In this document: piece by piece, positions 18,450-27,203 of the stretch
How positions within the stretch are numbered: position 1 is the first letter of the stretch
How the letters are laid out: each line of letters starts with the position of its first letter
Origin: Advenella mimigardefordensis DPN7
Lineage (GTDB): Bacteria; Pseudomonadota; Gammaproteobacteria; Burkholderiales; Burkholderiaceae_B
Assembly: GCF_000521505.1 (NCBI RefSeq)
Contig: NZ_CP003915.1
Location: forward strand, 3,100,001-3,164,000
DNA: 64,000 nt
Direction: 5' to 3'
Program-made: the position numbers and the translations under genes
Notes under the pieces: model-generated
What the model saw: only the letters and a program-made list of their open reading frames with translations
What the model was told of the DNA's origin: nothing
Database searches by the model: none

Positions 18450-19363
18450 GCACACCTAAAGTCATTATTACCATCGCCCCTACCGGCGGCATGGCCTTTA
18501 AAAGCCAGAACCCGAACCTGCCCACGCAACCGCAGGAGATTGCCGACGACGTTTACGACTGCTATAACGCAGGTGCAAGCATTGTCGCACTGCACGCACG
18601 CAATACCGATGATAGCGCCACCTGCAATCCCGATATTTATTACGATATGAATACGCGGATTCGCGCCAAATGCGACATTATCCTGAATAACTCAACGGGC
18701 GGTGGCGTACACGGCGAGATGATCGGCCAGAACGAAAACGGCATGTGGGAACTGCTTTGGGAAGAACGCATCAAGGGCATGGAGGCCGGCGCCGAAATGT
18801 GTACGCTGGACGCCACCACCATTATCGCCAGCTTCGACAACAAGGAAATACTGATGAACACCGCGCCCTCGCGCTGCCGCTTCCTGGCTGACGAAATGAA
18901 AAAACGCGGCATCAAGCCCGAATGGGAAGTGTTCAGCCCCACGCATATTTTGCAGGATACGGCAACCTTGCTGGCCATGGGCGTGGATGAAGAGCCGGCC
19001 TATGTCAATCTGGTTATGGGTGTACATCGAGGCTTTCAGAACGCCATGCCCTACTCGCCAAAGAATCTGCAATTCATGGTGGAGTGCCTGCCGCCCGGCA
19101 CCATCTTCGGCGCCAGCGGCATCGGTCCGGCACAGCTGCCCTGCGCCATCAATTCTTTGCTCTTGGGTGGACACGTAAGGGTGGGGCTGGAAGACAATCT
19201 TTATTATTCGCATGGCCGCCTGGCCAGCAATATCGAATTGACCGAGAGGATTGTCCGGCTCGTGCGTGAAATGGGCTATGAACCGGCTACGCCGAAAGAA
19301 GCCCGGCAGATACTTAATCTGCCTCGGCCCGGCGCGCCGGTTAAACCGGCATTCGCGCTATAA
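18446..19363 (+). CDS. BKACE-family (DUF849) beta-keto acid cleavage enzyme, divergent active site
   Basis: This 305-residue TIM-barrel protein belongs to the beta-keto acid cleavage family, whose members use acetyl-CoA to cleave beta-keto acids such as 3-keto-5-aminohexanoate or dehydrocarnitine. The family frame is clear (APTGGM near residue 12; [19 protein letters not shown] with Glu249). The usual metal motif HxHxR reads ALHAR here, so the first histidine is Ala48 and only His50 remains; the position matching Glu14 of Kce is Met16. It is coupled to the receptor gene by an ATGA overlap. Substrate is unknown; a carnitine-like or aromatic-side-chain keto acid is possible. Confidence 0.85.
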   Translation: MSTPKVIITIAPTGGMAFKSQNPNLPTQPQEIADDVYDCYNAGASIVALHARNTDDSATCNPDIYYDMNTRIRAKCDIILNNSTGGGVHGEMIGQNENGMWELLWEERIKGMEAGAEMCTLDATTIIASFDNKEILMNTAPSRCRFLADEMKKRGIKPEWEVFSPTHILQDTATLLAMGVDEEPAYVNLVMGVHRGFQNAMPYSPKNLQFMVECLPPGTIFGASGIGPAQLPCAINSLLLGGHVRVGLEDNLYYSHGRLASNIELTERIVRLVREMGYEPATPKEARQILNLPRPGAPVKPAFAL

Positions 19364-19460
19364 GCACATTCGCGCGTTAAGCAAAAAAGTGATAAGCGCT
19401 GGCACTTGCGGCGCGTCTCAGCTCCTTTTCGGTCGACCCGCAACAGACGGGGCCAAGGAC

Positions 19461-20027
19461 TCAGTGGCTGAAGCGCTCAATCGCCAGCAAATACGGTGCA
19501 GGATTGACCCGATTCATAAATTCATAGCGGAGCACCCGGTATTGGTCGGGCGACAGTTGCGCGACGAAAGGTTCAAGCGCTTGCTTCTCACGAACACCCG
19601 CCTCATGTCCCCAGTAAATCACAATAAGCAACAGGCCGCCGGGAGCAAGCAGCGTCAGCGCCCGTTCAATCGCCGTCAGGGTGCTGGTGGCCTGAGTCGC
19701 GCAGGATTTATCGGTACCAGGCAGATAGCCCAGATTAAACACAATGGCACTGACCGCTTCTGATACGTGCTCATGCATGCTCGCATGACTATCGTGAATC
19801 AGGGAGACACGCGCCTGCAACTGCTCATCGCTCAGGCGCGCGGCGGTGGCCTTCAGTGCCTCGTTCTGAATATCGAAGGCATACACATGACCGGAGTCAC
19901 CGACCAGCCGTGCAAGGTGCACGGTGTCATGGCCATTGCCCATCGTCGCATCAATAACGCTTGCGCCTTCCACGACGTGGTCGGCAAGCAGTGTATGAAC
20001 AAAACTGACCGTTCTGGGTAAAGGCAT
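19461..20027 (-). CDS. Class I SAM-dependent RNA methyltransferase (YtqB/MnmM-like)
   Basis: This 188-residue protein has the SAM-binding motif SVIDATMGNGHDTVHLA (about residues 23-39) and the NLGYLPG motif of the rRNA_methylase (PF06962) family. Bacillus YtqB, now MnmM, methylates the wobble 5-aminomethyl-2-thiouridine of tRNA; the role here is by family only. It follows the GNAT gene by 22 bp on the same strand and likely forms a two-gene operon with it. Confidence 0.82.
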   Translation of the reverse strand: MPLPRTVSFVHTLLADHVVEGASVIDATMGNGHDTVHLARLVGDSGHVYAFDIQNEALKATAARLSDEQLQARVSLIHDSHASMHEHVSEAVSAIVFNLGYLPGTDKSCATQATSTLTAIERALTLLAPGGLLLIVIYWGHEAGVREKQALEPFVAQLSPDQYRVLRYEFMNRVNPAPYLLAIERFSH

Positions 20028-20049
20028 GGATGTTTCCTGGAATCCTGCA

Positions 20050-20610
20050 CTATACCGCTGCAGGCAGCACCGGGTCAGACGGGAGCAGCTCGCGCTGCAT
20101 CAGCACCGCATCGCTGCCAAACGCAGGATCGGTGCGCCCGGCCGCAGTCGCAATAAAACCCAGTCGCGACCAGTAACCCTGTGCGCCTTCGACCGCAACC
20201 AGTATGGCACGTGACAGTCCACACTGCTGCCCCTGCTGCATAAGGTGCCTGACCATTTGGCCGGCAATCCCCCGACCGGCATAGGCGGTCGCAACCGCCA
20301 CATCATGCAGATACAGTACATCACAATCGTGTTGCGGCGCAAGCGGACGATTCCAGCCTGGTTGCCGATCCGAGCGCCACGGATAACCAAGCGCATAGGC
20401 GCACAGGGTATCACCTTCCGTGGCGGCCAGTGAGCTCCACCCGGCAGGAACAGCGCTGATTTTGCTTGCCAGCACCTCGGCACTTTCCAGTAATGCCGGC
20501 GGATAGATGCTGGCCTGCAATGCCATCATCTGCGGCAAATCGTCGATACGCAACGCCCGCAAGCCGATAGGAAGCGCGCGGGTCTGGCTCAGATTTTCAA
20601 TAGACATCAT
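20050..20610 (-). CDS. GNAT-family N-acetyltransferase
   Basis: This 186-residue protein has the GNAT fold with the acetyl-CoA pyrophosphate loop AYAGRGIAGQMVRHL (about residues 110-124) preceded by LYLHDVAV. It lies upstream of the methyltransferase on the same strand. The substrate is unknown. A heptamer repeat array occupies the spacer just upstream of its start. Confidence 0.82.
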   Translation of the reverse strand: MMSIENLSQTRALPIGLRALRIDDLPQMMALQASIYPPALLESAEVLASKISAVPAGWSSLAATEGDTLCAYALGYPWRSDRQPGWNRPLAPQHDCDVLYLHDVAVATAYAGRGIAGQMVRHLMQQGQQCGLSRAILVAVEGAQGYWSRLGFIATAAGRTDPAFGSDAVLMQRELLPSDPVLPAAV

Positions 20611-20676
20611 GATTCATTAAACATCATTTTGCAGGCATCACTCGGGTCTTCTTACACGTTTGCTATTGCCGGCTTT

Positions 20677-20755
20677 TACCTCGTACCTCATGCATCGTAT
20701 CTGATACCTCGTACCTCATGCCTCATGCCTCAAGCCTCAAGCCTCAAGCCTCAAG
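20677..20755 (+). repeat. Tandem heptamer array (CCTCATG/CCTCAAG)
   Basis: Six perfect-length heptamers run from 20714 to 20755: two CCTCATG then four CCTCAAG. Upstream, the 17-mer TACCTCGTACCTCATGC occurs at 20677 and 20705, a spacing of 28 bases or four heptamers, so the array is older and partly decayed at its left end. It lies between the GNAT start and the end of the dehydrogenase gene. Confidence 0.85.
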
Positions 20756-20769
20756 CCCGCAACAATACG

Positions 20770-21705
20770 CTATTTTTTATCCAGACTTTTCAGAATATCG
20801 ATCAGATGGCTGTCGCGATAGCGCAGCAGCGATTCGAACGATTGGTTTTCCCGTACCTGTTGCGTGCCCTGCACCATCTTTGCCTGAAGCTCAGGGGTCA
20901 TACGTGGATTGCCCAAGTCATCCATCCAGGTTTCGATCGCCGGCTGCAAATGGTCGATCAGATGCGCCAGCCCTGCCCTGCCGCCAGCCAGATCAAACAC
21001 CATTTGCGGACCAAAGATCGCCCAGCGCAGGCCCGGGCCTTTGCTCATGGCCGCGTCAATATCCTGCACACTGGCCACATTTTCATTGACCAGATGCATG
21101 ACTTCCCGCCAGACCGCAGCCTGCAGGCGGTTGGCAATATGACCGGTAATTTCCTTGTTCAGGCGGATCGGATGCTTGCCAATCGCACGGTAAAAATCGA
21201 TCGCACGTTCAATCGTCTCTTCGGAGGTCTGTTCGCCCCCGACCACTTCCACCAGCGGAATCACATGTGGGGGGTTAAATGGATGGCCCAGCACACAGCG
21301 TTGCGGATAGCGGCATTGTGATTGCATGCGGCTCACCAGCAAACCCGAGGAACTGGACGAAATAATCACATCTTCCGGCAGTAGCGCGTCCATTTTTGCG
21401 AACAGCGATATTTTGAAGTCTTCGCGCTCAGGCGCATTTTCCTGCACAAAATCCACGTTTTCCAGGGCTTTCTGCAAATCCGGCTCAAAACGCAGATTGC
21501 CCAGGAAGGTCTCGTCCTGTACCTTACCCAGTTCACGCAGGGTTTCCCAGGCCGAATCGATCAGCGCGCGGGTATTGGCTTCGGCGTCCGGTGCCGGATC
21601 CGAGACAACCACATGATAACCATGAGCAAGAAAAAGGGCAGCCCAGCTGCTGCCTATGGTTCCGGCGCCGATAATGGCAATGTTTTGAATGTGACGACTT
21701 TGCAT
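20770..21705 (-). CDS. 3-Hydroxyacyl-CoA dehydrogenase family protein (L-carnitine/L-gulonate dehydrogenase-like)
   Basis: This 311-residue NAD-dependent dehydrogenase has the Rossmann motif IAIIGAGTIGSSWAALF (residues 8-24), the QENAPE block and the catalytic GHPFNPPHVIPLVEVV segment with the active-site His. The single-domain-plus-tail size and the ENVASVQDIDAAMSKGPGLR block resemble L-carnitine dehydrogenase and lambda-crystallin-type L-gulonate dehydrogenase more than FadB. If it oxidises carnitine, the BKACE-family enzyme at 18446 could act next, but the two are separated by unrelated genes, so the link is only suggestive. Confidence 0.85.
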   Translation of the reverse strand: MQSRHIQNIAIIGAGTIGSSWAALFLAHGYHVVVSDPAPDAEANTRALIDSAWETLRELGKVQDETFLGNLRFEPDLQKALENVDFVQENAPEREDFKISLFAKMDALLPEDVIISSSSSGLLVSRMQSQCRYPQRCVLGHPFNPPHVIPLVEVVGGEQTSEETIERAIDFYRAIGKHPIRLNKEITGHIANRLQAAVWREVMHLVNENVASVQDIDAAMSKGPGLRWAIFGPQMVFDLAGGRAGLAHLIDHLQPAIETWMDDLGNPRMTPELQAKMVQGTQQVRENQSFESLLRYRDSHLIDILKSLDKK

Positions 21706-21869
21706 GACTAAGGATGTTATTTGCTTCGTATGTCAATGATAATAAAAGTGGCGGGCGTCTGCTGCGTCTGCATGCGCGTCCACCACGTCAATGGCGCCAG
21801 CCACCCATGCCCGATAGGCAATCGCTCTGACACCAGCAATGGGTTTACCGCAGGTAACGGTACCAAACG

Positions 21870-22445
21870 CTACCAGCTGCGTACGCGTCCGGTGTCCATG
21901 TGCACGAATCCGTCTTTCGGATAATAGCCAACCCCGCCCAGTGCCAGTTCCTTAGCCGCATCGCGCAGTTCATCCAGCGGCACGCCCTTGAGCCGCAGAT
22001 CCATGGCCTGCCCCACCATATGCAGACTGCGCTTGGCGACACCACCGCCACGCGTTTTGCGCAAACGCTCATTGGTATGCGGGTCGCGGTAGCCCGAAAT
22101 CACTTCGATAGCGACATTGGTATTGAGCGACGCCCTGACTTTGTTGACCAGATCAAACAAGTTAGGATCCATCTGCCCGACCGCCCCGGAATAATGATCC
22201 CGCAGGAAATGATTCAGCCGCTGCATGGCGGCTGGAATGTAGGCTTCACCATTGGCATAAGCCAGGGTGATTTTCTCATTGGTGTGCAGATTGTCCAGAG
22301 AGATCTGGCGAAACCCGCTGCCAGCGATATTGGCGCGGGCGGTATGGGTGCCGATGGTAAACATGGCACCGGCGACGAACAGAGAGGAAGAGGTTCTTAA
22401 AAACTGGCGGCGATGTAACTGAGGTTGAGGTGGGGTAAACGTCAT
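21870..22445 (-). CDS. DUF882/M15 murein endopeptidase (YcbK/MepK-like)
   Basis: This 191-residue protein has an N-terminal twin-arginine-like export signal (RRQFLRTSSSLFVAG) and a peptidase M15 fold. The expected zinc ligands are His142 and Asp149 (SLHMVGQAMDLR) and His182 (FVHMDTGR), with SGYRDP upstream. E. coli MepK cleaves 3-3 crosslinks made by L,D-transpeptidases. That fits the gene immediately upstream, an L,D-transpeptidase on the same strand 22 bp away. Confidence 0.88.
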   Translation of the reverse strand: MTFTPPQPQLHRRQFLRTSSSLFVAGAMFTIGTHTARANIAGSGFRQISLDNLHTNEKITLAYANGEAYIPAAMQRLNHFLRDHYSGAVGQMDPNLFDLVNKVRASLNTNVAIEVISGYRDPHTNERLRKTRGGGVAKRSLHMVGQAMDLRLKGVPLDELRDAAKELALGGVGYYPKDGFVHMDTGRVRSW

Positions 22446-22467
22446 ACCGTTCTGGCTCCTGAAGATA

Positions 22468-24102
22468 TTACGAGGCAGGTGGAATGTTACGTGAGGCGGC
22501 CACTTTCTTTATGGCATTATCCAGAATCTTGTCCTGTCCGTAGATGTCGGGAAAAAAGTAGATTTTGTTGTTTTTAACAACCACTGTACTATAACCCAAT
22601 ACGACAGGAACCGGCTCCAATACATTGATTGTTTTGGATTTTTTTGCCGTCATGGCCTGCTCGATCGCACTTGCCGTCCACTCTGGTTGTTTTTCCAACA
22701 CAAATTGCGCCAGTCGTACCGGCTCTTCCACCCTGATACAACCATGGCTCAGATCGCGCCGCGTGCGATTAAACAACTGCGTGCTGGGGGTGTGATGCAG
22801 GTAGATAGCATCGTTGTTGGGGAAAATGAACTTGATATCGCCCAGTGAATTTTTGGGTCCGGGACGCTGCCGGATGCGAGCCTGACCATTCAATACGGCG
22901 TTCAGGTTGGCTTCACTCACGGTTTGCGATACACCACCCGACTGGCTAACAAATTCAAACCCCTGGCTTTGCATATACGAAGGATTGCTGCGCAAGCGCG
23001 GAATAAGCTCCTTGCGGGAAATCGAAATGGGCACGTTCCAGTACGGACTGAACTCAATCTTGCTGACTGCGCCGTCGAACAGCGGCGTGCTGGTGTTAAA
23101 GGATTTGCCGACAATCACTTTCATCTCGATGAGATTTTCCACCTTCTGATTGCGGATGTGATAGGCGCGCAATACGAACTCCGGCACATTGACCACAATA
23201 CGGCGCTCGCCTTCTATAAGCGGTGTCCAGCGCAGCCGTTCCATACTGATCTGGATCTGACGGATGCGGTCAATCGGCCGGGTATTCAGCTGATCCAGCG
23301 TGCCCTTGCCGATGACACCGTCAGGGTCCAGTCCGTGACGTTGCTGAAAGCTTTTCACGCCTGCCATGACTGTTGCGTCGTAAACGGGCCGTGCCGGTGT
23401 CCCTTGCGGCAAGTCGCCCAGCAGAATCAGACGCTCAATCAATGCAGGCATGCCCGGATAAGACTGCCCTTCGGTCAGCTTGCCGCCGGGAACCGCAGGC
23501 AGTGCCTGGTTCATGCTCGGATTCTTCTGTAATTGACGAAAGACAACCAGCGCCTGCATCAGCGAGTTGTACATGGGAATACTGTCGGTCAGCGCTCTGA
23601 CCGATGCCTTCAGATTACCGTTGCGAATCGCCGTCGCCAGAAACAGATCAGCATCCGTATCAGAAAAGAGTGGCTTGGAATAGCGGTTTTTGATCAGAGA
23701 CGGAGAAATACGACCATTTTTCAGATATTTGACATAAGTGCGCATCTGCATAGTCAGGTCGCGATCAAACTGTGCCATTTCTTCTGCAGACGCAGCATAG
23801 CTGACCCGCTCCCATTGCGACTGTAATTGTGCGGTATGAAACCAGCGCGGGTCCAGACCATGTGTGTCTGCGGTTGCCAGCAGTTCCAGGGCGTCTTTGG
23901 CCTGCTCCACCGGCCGGCCGTCTTCAATCCAGCTGACGTCGGGCACATCGAAGGTGGCGTTGGCAAAGTCCGGCGGCAGGGCGATCCCACTGTCCGGAAC
24001 GATAAACGGCGCTGGCGCATCGTTTTGTGGTGCCTGTGCATGCGCAGTGGTAGCAAGCAGGAGTGAAAGTGAGACCGCAGACAGCATAGTCGAAAACGTC
24101 AT
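22468..24102 (-). CDS. L,D-transpeptidase (YcbB/LdtD type)
   Basis: This 544-residue exported enzyme forms 3-3 peptidoglycan crosslinks. It has a signal peptide (MTFSTMLSAVSLSLLLATTA, cleavage at AHAQ), a peptidoglycan-binding domain (AGVKSFQQRHGLDPDGVIG, about residues 250-268) and a YkuD catalytic domain with LSHGCIRVEEP, catalytic Cys455. The large scaffold before the YkuD domain is typical of the YcbB branch. It is upstream of and probably co-transcribed with the MepK-like endopeptidase. Confidence 0.92.
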   Translation of the reverse strand: MTFSTMLSAVSLSLLLATTAHAQAPQNDAPAPFIVPDSGIALPPDFANATFDVPDVSWIEDGRPVEQAKDALELLATADTHGLDPRWFHTAQLQSQWERVSYAASAEEMAQFDRDLTMQMRTYVKYLKNGRISPSLIKNRYSKPLFSDTDADLFLATAIRNGNLKASVRALTDSIPMYNSLMQALVVFRQLQKNPSMNQALPAVPGGKLTEGQSYPGMPALIERLILLGDLPQGTPARPVYDATVMAGVKSFQQRHGLDPDGVIGKGTLDQLNTRPIDRIRQIQISMERLRWTPLIEGERRIVVNVPEFVLRAYHIRNQKVENLIEMKVIVGKSFNTSTPLFDGAVSKIEFSPYWNVPISISRKELIPRLRSNPSYMQSQGFEFVSQSGGVSQTVSEANLNAVLNGQARIRQRPGPKNSLGDIKFIFPNNDAIYLHHTPSTQLFNRTRRDLSHGCIRVEEPVRLAQFVLEKQPEWTASAIEQAMTAKKSKTINVLEPVPVVLGYSTVVVKNNKIYFFPDIYGQDKILDNAIKKVAASRNIPPAS

Positions 24103-24215
24103 AAATTTTTTTCACCTGTTGTTATGGGATGGCCGACTGGCGCGCCACCGTCCCCGGTACCTGTACCGCAGTGAGAATGGAAGCGCCCGACAGTGCAGTG
24201 GCGGGCATGGCAAAA

Positions 24216-24872
24216 TTACAGATTCGCCTTGAAAAATTCCACTGTGCGGGTTCGTGCCAGTTCGCTGGCAACCGGATCGTAAGAGCCGCGCTGATCACAT
24301 CCAAAACCGTGGTCGGCATCATAAACGCAAACATCGACATTGGGCTGGGCGTTACGGATTGCTTCAACGTCCGCTGGTGGGATGGATTTGTCTTTTTCTC
24401 CGAAGTGCATTTGTACCGGGCACCGGGCCTTCTCATCGCGCAACTCGGCAATCCCTGCGCCGTACCAGCAGGAGGCGGCTGAAAATGCACCACTGCGGCA
24501 GGCGGCAAGCCATGTCAGGGTACCCCCCCAGCAAAAGCCCACGACGCCGATTTTTTTCTGTGATGACAGGGCCGCTGCAGCCGCCTCAATATCCTTGAGC
24601 GCCTCTTCGTAGCTTACTTTGGCTTTGAAATCCTTGCCACGCTCAATGTCCGGGCCGGTGTAACCCATTTCGACACCTGGCTCGATCCGGTCAAACAGCG
24701 CTGGCGCAATCACACGATAGCCTTTTGATGCATAGAAATCGCACACGTCGCGGATGTGGCTATTGACGCCAAAGATTTCCTGCAACACCACAATGCCCCT
24801 TTCCGCATCCTCGGCGCCGGCTGTGTATGCCTGCAATGTATGCCCGTCTGCTGCTGTCAGTGTAATGGTCAT
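24216..24872 (-). CDS. Dienelactone hydrolase family protein
   Basis: This 218-residue cytoplasmic alpha/beta hydrolase keeps the dienelactone hydrolase residues Glu32 (QEIFGVN), Cys114 (GFCWGG), Asp161 (FGEKDKSIP) and His188 (DADHGF). Classical members hydrolyse dienelactones from chlorocatechols; many homologues have other or unknown substrates. It stands alone between the L,D-transpeptidase and a LysR gene on the same strand. Confidence 0.88.
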   Translation of the reverse strand: MTITLTAADGHTLQAYTAGAEDAERGIVVLQEIFGVNSHIRDVCDFYASKGYRVIAPALFDRIEPGVEMGYTGPDIERGKDFKAKVSYEEALKDIEAAAAALSSQKKIGVVGFCWGGTLTWLAACRSGAFSAASCWYGAGIAELRDEKARCPVQMHFGEKDKSIPPADVEAIRNAQPNVDVCVYDADHGFGCDQRGSYDPVASELARTRTVEFFKANL

Positions 24873-24919
24873 GCGTGCACTCCTTCTGGAATCAGATTTT
24901 CACAAATACGTTTCAATGG

Positions 24920-25837
24920 TCATTGTACCTGCTGCACCGGCATCCTGCCCTGTACCAGCAGTCGGTTATTTCCTATGATGTCACATAAGTGTTCCGAAAG
25001 CATCACAATACGTTTCAGCCGTTTCAGTTCTTCATGATAGTAAATCCAGAAGCTGCGTGTGATGCCGATCCGTTCCTGCAGCACCGGAATAAGCTGCGGA
25101 TTCCGACCCGCAAGAAAACAGGGCAGAATCGCCAGCCCATGGCCTTGCAGACAACTGTAATATTGCGCGATGACACTTGTGCTTTTTATGACAGGCTTGG
25201 TAAACGGCAGGATATCCTCAAGATATCGCAACTGGTCACTGAACAGCAATTCATCCACATAACTGATAAAACGATGCTGATGCAGATCCGCTTCGCTATT
25301 GACCTGGCCGTAGCGGTCAAAACAGGCCTGGGTGCCATACAGCAGCAGCGTATAGTCGGTGAGCTTTCTTGTCACGTAAGGGCCGCGCGCCGGACGTTCT
25401 ATGGTGATGGCAATATCCGCCTCGCGACGGGTCAGGCTGACAAAGCGGGGAACCGGCAGCACATCGATGGTCATGTCGGGAAACCGGCTCTGGAACTGCG
25501 CGCACAGGGGCGCGATAATGCACGAACCGAAGGCTTCGGTGGCCGCCACCCGCACATGCCCGGCCGGACTCTGACCCACCCCCTGAATCTGTTCCTGCGC
25601 ATTATAAAGGTGCGATTCCATTTGCTCTGCATGCGCCAGCAGTTGCTGGCCTGACCGCGTCAGGGTAAATCCTGAGCTACGCGATTTATCGAAAAGCGGC
25701 TGCCCCAGATCCGCTTCCAGATGGCGGATGCGCCGGGTAACAGTTGTATGCTCCACCCCCAGCCTTGCGGCGGCAGCACTGGCTCTATGTGTTCTGGCCA
25801 CTTCCAGAAAATAGCGGATATCGTCCCAGTCAGGCAT
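24920..25837 (-). CDS. LysR-family transcriptional regulator
   Basis: This 305-residue regulator has the LysR winged helix (MPDWDDIRYFLEVARTHRAS; AARLGVEHTTVTRRIRHLEA) and an effector domain. I start at the ATG at 25837; the longer reading begins at a TTG and adds 12 unsupported residues. It is divergent from the receptor-mmsA pair, separated by 148 bp that contain a LysR-like inverted repeat, so it probably controls that operon. Confidence 0.88.
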   Translation of the reverse strand: MPDWDDIRYFLEVARTHRASAAAARLGVEHTTVTRRIRHLEADLGQPLFDKSRSSGFTLTRSGQQLLAHAEQMESHLYNAQEQIQGVGQSPAGHVRVAATEAFGSCIIAPLCAQFQSRFPDMTIDVLPVPRFVSLTRREADIAITIERPARGPYVTRKLTDYTLLLYGTQACFDRYGQVNSEADLHQHRFISYVDELLFSDQLRYLEDILPFTKPVIKSTSVIAQYYSCLQGHGLAILPCFLAGRNPQLIPVLQERIGITRSFWIYYHEELKRLKRIVMLSEHLCDIIGNNRLLVQGRMPVQQVQ

Positions 25838-25909
25838 GATTTTTTGAGTAATAATGGTGTATTCGTTATGCAAAAATGAACATTAAATGTGCAAATATTC
25901 TATTGCAAA

Positions 25910-25929
25910 TTTGATTTATACACATCAAA
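25910..25929. promoter_or_regulatory. Inverted repeat TTTGAT-N8-ATCAAA (candidate LysR site)
   Basis: Six-base arms TTTGAT (25910-25915) and ATCAAA (25924-25929) separated by eight bases lie in the divergent promoter region between the LysR gene and the receptor gene. The spacing fits a T-N11-A LysR box inside a dyad. The region is AT-rich and no stronger dyad is seen. Confidence 0.5.
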
Positions 25930-25985
25930 CTGGATACGTTTTGCAAACAAAACGATAAAACTATTAAAAAATTCAGGAGACTCCA

Positions 25986-27191
25986 ATGTTGATCAGGAAA
26001 ACAGTACTGGCAGCAGCGTCATGCATGGCGCTGAATGCCTGGGCCGCCGATGCGCCCGAAGTAAAAGTGGGTGTACTGACCGATATGTCGGGCACCTACG
26101 CCTCCATGGGCGGCGCCGGTTCGGTGGCAGCGGCGCAGCTCGCCATCGATGAATGTCTTAAGGGCCCGTGCAAGGGCATGAAAATTGAGCTGGTGTCTGC
26201 CGACAACCAGAACAAGGCCGACGTAGGCGCCGCAAAAGCCCGGGAATGGTTCGATCGCCAGGGCGTGACGGCGATTGCCGATCTGACCAATTCAGCAGTG
26301 GCACTGGCGGTGCAGAATGTGGCCAAAGAAAAAAATCGCATCGCACTGTTTTCGGGACCAGCTACTACCGCCCTTACCAATAAGTCCTGCTCGCCGGTGG
26401 GCTTTCACTGGATGTTCGATACCTATTCCCAATCGGTGGGCGGCGCCAAGGCCACCGTTCAGGCTGGCGGCAAATCCTGGTTCTTCCTGACCGTGGATTA
26501 CGCCTTTGGCCATTCACTTGAAGCCGATACCGCAAAAATGGTCAAGAAGCTGGGCGGCACGGTGGTAGGCCAGGTACGCCATCCATTGAACAACAGCGAC
26601 TATGCCTCATTCCTGCTGCAGGCGCAAAGCAGCGGCGCGCAGGTGGTCGCATTGGCCAACGGTGGCCAGGATACGGTCAACGCCGTGAAACAGGCCAAGG
26701 AGTTTGGCGTCAGTGGCGGCAGCCAGCGTCTGGTGGCGCTGCTGATCTTCCTGTCGGACTTGCGTGCGCTGGGCAACGACAACGCCCAGGGCCTGACCTA
26801 CGTGGACGGTTTCTATTGGGACTTTGACGATGGCACCCGCCAGTGGTCAGACCGCTTTGCCAAAGCCTACAAGGGCCTCAAACCCACCATGACGCAGGCC
26901 GGCGTGTACTCCAGCGTACTGCATTACCTTAAAGCCGTAGCGGCGGCCGGCACCACCGACGGCGACAAAGTGGCCGAACAAATGCGCAAGCTGCCGATTG
27001 AAGATCCGATTATGCATAACGCCTCTATTCGCGCCGATGGACGCGTCATTCACGATATGTACCTGTATGAAGTCAAAAAGCCGGATGAAAAGAAAGGCGA
27101 ATGGGATTATTCGAAACTGATCGCCACCATTCCGGCTGCTGACGCGTTTAGCCCCCTGTCCGAATCTACCTGCCCTCTTGTAAAAAACTAA
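25986..27191 (+). CDS. Third ABC periplasmic receptor (Peripla_BP_6), no dedicated permease
   Basis: This 401-residue receptor has a signal peptide (cleavage at AWAAD, about residue 20) and the start VKVGVLTDMSGTYASMGG. It shares long near-identical blocks with the receptor at 17220 and the same two cysteines (NKSCSPVGF and ESTCPLVKN). The ATG follows CAGGAGACTCCA. No transport genes are adjacent; it is followed after nine bases by the semialdehyde dehydrogenase gene. It may feed the importer at 13.7-17 kb or a system elsewhere. Confidence 0.88.
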   Translation: MLIRKTVLAAASCMALNAWAADAPEVKVGVLTDMSGTYASMGGAGSVAAAQLAIDECLKGPCKGMKIELVSADNQNKADVGAAKAREWFDRQGVTAIADLTNSAVALAVQNVAKEKNRIALFSGPATTALTNKSCSPVGFHWMFDTYSQSVGGAKATVQAGGKSWFFLTVDYAFGHSLEADTAKMVKKLGGTVVGQVRHPLNNSDYASFLLQAQSSGAQVVALANGGQDTVNAVKQAKEFGVSGGSQRLVALLIFLSDLRALGNDNAQGLTYVDGFYWDFDDGTRQWSDRFAKAYKGLKPTMTQAGVYSSVLHYLKAVAAAGTTDGDKVAEQMRKLPIEDPIMHNASIRADGRVIHDMYLYEVKKPDEKKGEWDYSKLIATIPAADAFSPLSESTCPLVKN

Positions 27192-27203
27192 AGGATTGAT
27201 GTG

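Noticed and set aside
20714..20755. The regular array considered as a CRISPR.
   Set aside because: Units are 7 bp, contiguous and without spacers; no cas gene is present anywhere in the window.
20629..21321. A 230-codon plus-strand frame that reads the heptamer array as a SLKPQAS-like repeat protein.
   Set aside because: It is antisense to the dehydrogenase, and the repeat peptide is simply the translation of the 7-bp array.
25869..25907. Several TGCA tetramers upstream of the third receptor gene considered as a BoxR site.
   Set aside because: No pair has the six-base spacing; they look like chance in an AT-rich promoter.
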